Part shown: one piece after another, positions 61,254-64,000 of the stretch | How the letters are laid out: the number at the start of each line of letters is the position of its first letter | Position numbering within the stretch: position 1 is the first letter of the stretch | Assembly (NCBI RefSeq): GCF_024158745.1 | Contig: NZ_JAMZAW010000024.1 | Location: 1 to 64,000, forward strand | DNA length: 64,000 nucleotides | Direction: 5' to 3' | Source of the DNA: Paenibacillus tyrphae | Lineage (GTDB): Bacteria > Bacillota > Bacilli > Paenibacillales > NBRC-103111 | Position numbers and translations under genes: made by a program | Notes under the pieces: generated by a model | Told to the model about the DNA's origin: nothing | The model's input: the letters and a program-made list of their open reading frames with translations, nothing else | Databases searched by the model: none

Positions 61254-62237
61254 ATGAGTATGGGAATGGAGGAGACGGCGGGAATGAAGCTGGCGGCCCG
61301 TCAGCCGGCAGCGTATACGAATAAAAAATTAAGCAGCCGCGCTATCCGGACGTGGCACCGGACCAAATATTTGTGGCTGCTGTTTTTACCGTGCTTGATT
61401 TATTTTCTGGTGTTCCGCTACGCTCCGATGTTCGGGCTGATCATCACGTTTCAAAATTATAACGTGTTCAAAGGCATTTGGGCGAGCGAATGGGTCGGCT
61501 TCAAATATTACGAGATGTTTTTGAGCAACCCCGATTTTTTCAAGCTGCTGCGCAATACGTTTTTGCTCGGGCTGTATAAGCTGGTGTTCGGGTTTCCGGC
61601 GCCGATCCTTCTCGCCCTCATGCTGCACGAACTGAAAAATGCCGTGTTCAAACGGTTCGTACAGACTGTCAGCTATTTGCCACACTTCATCTCGAACGTC
61701 ATTGTAGCCAGCATGGTCATCATGTTTCTGTCGCCGACAGGCGGCGTGATCAACCACTGGATTCGCGCGCTCGGCTTCGAGCAGGTCAACTTCATGATGG
61801 AGCCCGGCATGTTCCGCTCGATCTACGTGCTGTCGGAAATTTGGCAGCATATCGGGTGGGAGACGATCATCTATCTCGCTGCGCTGACCTCAGTGGACCC
61901 CGGGCTGTATGAGGCCGCCGGCATCGACGGAGCGGGACGCTGGAGCAAAATGTGGCATGTCACGCTGCCCGGCATCGCACCGGCGATTGTAATCGTATTC
62001 ATTCTGAACGTGGGCAAAGTGCTGGAGATCGGCTTTGAAAAAGTGTTTCTCATGTATAATCCCGCGGTGTACGAGACAGCGGACATTATCGGCACTTATG
62101 TATACCGGGTCGGGCTCGTTCAAGGCAACTTCAGCTACGCCTCGGCCATCGACCTGTTCATGGGGGTCATCAGCCTGATCTTCATCTGCTCGGCGAATTA
62201 CATCAGCCGCAAACTCAGCGAGCACAGCCTATGGTAG
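61254..62237 (+). CDS. Carbohydrate ABC importer permease (LplB-like)
   Basis: A 327-residue permease with about six membrane segments and the EAA loop (YEAAGIDGAGRWSKMWHVT) near residue 220. Start at ATG 61254 or the in-frame ATG 61260, after AGAGGGG. It ends 11 bases before the second permease start. First gene of the third LplABC-type importer, divergent from its regulator. Confidence 0.9.
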   Translation: MSMGMEETAGMKLAARQPAAYTNKKLSSRAIRTWHRTKYLWLLFLPCLIYFLVFRYAPMFGLIITFQNYNVFKGIWASEWVGFKYYEMFLSNPDFFKLLRNTFLLGLYKLVFGFPAPILLALMLHELKNAVFKRFVQTVSYLPHFISNVIVASMVIMFLSPTGGVINHWIRALGFEQVNFMMEPGMFRSIYVLSEIWQHIGWETIIYLAALTSVDPGLYEAAGIDGAGRWSKMWHVTLPGIAPAIVIVFILNVGKVLEIGFEKVFLMYNPAVYETADIIGTYVYRVGLVQGNFSYASAIDLFMGVISLIFICSANYISRKLSEHSLW

Positions 62238-62248
62238 GAGGGGGAAGC

Positions 62249-63112
62249 ATGCGCAAATGGAGCTGGTTCGACGCGGTTAATATCGTGCTGCTGCTCGGGG
62301 TGGCGGCGGCCACGCTGTATCCGTTCGTGTACATGGCGGCCGTATCGCTGAGCAAAGACATTTACGTGATGAAAAACGAAGTGTTCCTTTGGCCCAAAGG
62401 GTTCAATCTCAACATGTACGCGGTCGTCTTCCGCGACAAGCAGATTTGGAGCGCGTACGGCAATACGATTTTGTACGTGACCTTGGGTACGGCCGTATCG
62501 CTCGTCGTCACGTCCATGGGCGCCTACGCGCTGTCCCGCAAGGATATGGTGTTCCAACGGGGCTTTACGCTCATGATCGTGTTCACGATGTTTTTCAGCG
62601 GCGGGATGATTCCGACGTTTCTCGTCGTCCGCGAGCTCGGACTCGTCGATACGATCTGGGCGATGGTGCTCCCGGGGGCGGTCAACACGTGGAACCTGAT
62701 CATCATGCGGACGTTTTTCAGCGGTATGCCGAAGGAGCTTGAGGAGTCGGGCCGGATGGACGGTCTGACCGATATCGGCGTCTTCGTGCGGATCGTGCTG
62801 CCGCTGTCCAAAGCGGTGTTCGCGACCATCGGCTTGTTCTACGCGGTGGCGCTGTGGAACAATTTTTACTTACCGCTGCTGTACCTGCGCCAGCCCGACT
62901 TGTTCCCGCTGCAGGTGCTGCTGCGCAACCTGATTCTTGCGGGAGCGGTCAATTCCGGCGAAGTGACCAGCATTGGAGGTGATAACCTGATCGTCGAAGA
63001 TTCGCTCAAATTCGCCACTATCATGGTATCGACCGTACCGATTTTGCTCATCTATCCGTTCATCCAGAAGTATTTCGTCAAGGGCGTCATGATCGGGGCG
63101 GTAAAAGGGTAA
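62249..63112 (+). CDS. Carbohydrate ABC importer permease (LplC-like)
   Basis: A 287-residue permease with six membrane segments and the EAA-type motif ESGRMDGLTDIGVFVRIVLP at about residue 168. AGGAGGGGG lies immediately before the ATG at 62249; an earlier frame opening at 62231 lies inside the preceding gene's end. C-terminus VKGVMIGAVKG is typical of the group. Confidence 0.92.
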   Translation: MRKWSWFDAVNIVLLLGVAAATLYPFVYMAAVSLSKDIYVMKNEVFLWPKGFNLNMYAVVFRDKQIWSAYGNTILYVTLGTAVSLVVTSMGAYALSRKDMVFQRGFTLMIVFTMFFSGGMIPTFLVVRELGLVDTIWAMVLPGAVNTWNLIIMRTFFSGMPKELEESGRMDGLTDIGVFVRIVLPLSKAVFATIGLFYAVALWNNFYLPLLYLRQPDLFPLQVLLRNLILAGAVNSGEVTSIGGDNLIVEDSLKFATIMVSTVPILLIYPFIQKYFVKGVMIGAVKG

Positions 63113-63199
63113 CGGCCATCGTGCGGCGAATGGTAAGGCCAAGAAAGCCCAAATAGCACGGCTGACATTATACGCACACAAAGGGGAGGAAGCTTTTCC

Positions 63200-64000
63200 A
63201 TGAAAAAAAGTGCGCTTCTCACGCTCGCTGCAATCCTTGCGATCACGGCCGCCGGCTGCAGCGGTTCGGAATCGGGCAAACCGCCGGCGGCGGACGCCGA
63301 AGGGGGCCAACAGCCACCCGGGAAAAAAACGTTCACCACACTGCTGGACAATAACGCGACATTCCCGTACAGCAAGGACTGGCCGATCTGGAAGATGATC
63401 GAGGAGAAGACGGGCGCCCGCCTGGAGGTGCAGCTGCCCTCCGGCAAATTGAGCGATTCGCTCAGCCTGGTCGTCGCCTCCGGGAATATGCCCGACCTTC
63501 TTTATATGCCGAACCGGAAGAAGGAATCGAACAAATACGGCCAGCAGGGCGCGCTTGTCAACATTTTGGATCATCTGGACGTCATGCCGAACCTCAAGAA
63601 ATGGATGGAGAAATACCCGGAGGAGGCAAAGGCAGCCGTGGCGGCGGACGGGAAGATGTACATGTTCCCGAACCAAGGCTTCGGGGAAACGAACCGGATG
63701 ATCTGGATGTACCGGGAGGACGTGTTCAAAAAGCACAATTTGACGCCGCCGAAAACGTACGACGAGCTGTACATGGTGCTCAAAAAGCTGAAGGAAGCGT
63801 ATCCGGACAGTTATCCGCTATCGTTCCGGTTCGGGCAAATTCCCGACGAGATGATGGCGCACTTCACGACTAATTTCCAGACCGGCGAAGATGTCTATTA
63901 CGATTTCGACGCCAAAGCGTGGAAATACGGCCCAACCGAAGACAACTACAAGAAAATGCTCGAAACGTTCCATCAATTCAACAAGGAAGGCCTGATCCAG
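63200..64000 (+). CDS. Solute-binding lipoprotein of the third importer (cut by window end)
   Basis: The frame opens at ATG 63200 after GGGGAGGAAG and runs 267 codons to the window end without a stop. A lipoprotein signal ends at AAGC (Cys20), followed by a Gly/Pro/Ala linker and a binding-protein core (LLDNNATFPYSKDWPIWKM; later WMYREDVFKKHNL). It completes the third LplABC-type set. Homologues have about 500-550 residues, so about half is outside the window. Substrate unknown, and no enzymes of this locus are visible here. Confidence 0.88.
   Translation, partial: MKKSALLTLAAILAITAAGCSGSESGKPPAADAEGGQQPPGKKTFTTLLDNNATFPYSKDWPIWKMIEEKTGARLEVQLPSGKLSDSLSLVVASGNMPDLLYMPNRKKESNKYGQQGALVNILDHLDVMPNLKKWMEKYPEEAKAAVAADGKMYMFPNQGFGETNRMIWMYREDVFKKHNLTPPKTYDELYMVLKKLKEAYPDSYPLSFRFGQIPDEMMAHFTTNFQTGEDVYYDFDAKAWKYGPTEDNYKKMLETFHQFNKEGLIQ

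Overview
The window looks like a chromosomal segment of a Paenibacillus-type Firmicute. Evidence: GC-rich coding DNA; strong AGGAGG-type ribosome binding sites with frequent GTG and TTG starts; a YhcN-type sporulation lipoprotein; a caa3 oxidase operon (ctaCDEFG); and three LplABC-type oligosaccharide importers paired with YesS-like membrane AraC regulators or a YesM/YesN two-component pair. No rRNA, tRNA, phage, transposase or CRISPR array was seen. All assignments come from reading the sequence and from remembered family motifs; no database search was run.

Layout. 1-4.5 kb: a possible attenuated leader followed by a heterodimeric multidrug ABC exporter (YheI/YheH type). 4.6-6.8 kb: AT-richer small genes, including secreted, membrane and copper-amine-oxidase-stalk proteins. 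7-9.1 kb: nucleoside hydrolase plus NUDIX hydrolase, divergent from a Crp/Fnr-like regulator. 9.2-10.9 kb: thiamine pyrophosphokinase and a metallo-beta-lactamase-fold hydrolase. 11-22.7 kb: a polysaccharide utilisation locus (regulator, two permeases, binding lipoprotein, heparinase II/III-type lyase, GH88, GH29, decayed oxidoreductase). 22.8-28.2 kb, minus strand: CvfC-like HEAT protein, DinB protein, guanylate-kinase-like protein with an altered P-loop, DEAD-box helicase with a long RGRR repeat tail, spore lipoprotein. 28.4-33.8 kb: caa3 oxidase. 33.9-37.3 kb: methyltransferase, frameshifted TIM-barrel gene, cysteine-rich HTH regulator, J-domain protein. 37.3-37.7 kb: a gene-free interval that folds like a structured RNA. 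37.7-44.3 kb: amino-acid ABC importer plus arginase-family hydrolase behind a textbook sigma-54 promoter, next to an NtrC-type regulator and a kinase with a binding-protein sensor domain. 44.7-54.6 kb: a probable N-glycan locus (secreted GH85, YesM/YesN, ABC importer). 55-58.6 kb: NlpC/P60 endopeptidase, TlpA/ResA-like membrane thioredoxin, malic enzyme. 58.8-64 kb: a third regulator plus importer, cut by the window end.

Working together: the three carbohydrate loci follow one scheme: a membrane-anchored or two-component sensor detects an extracellular glycan signal, a lipoprotein and two permeases import oligosaccharides, and hydrolases work outside or inside the cell. No importer ATPase is encoded beside any of them, so a shared MsmX-type ATPase elsewhere is likely. 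The most unusual items are the structured element at 37.4-37.6 kb, the sigma-54 amino-acid module, the helicase repeat tail and the guanylate-kinase-like protein without its P-loop lysine.
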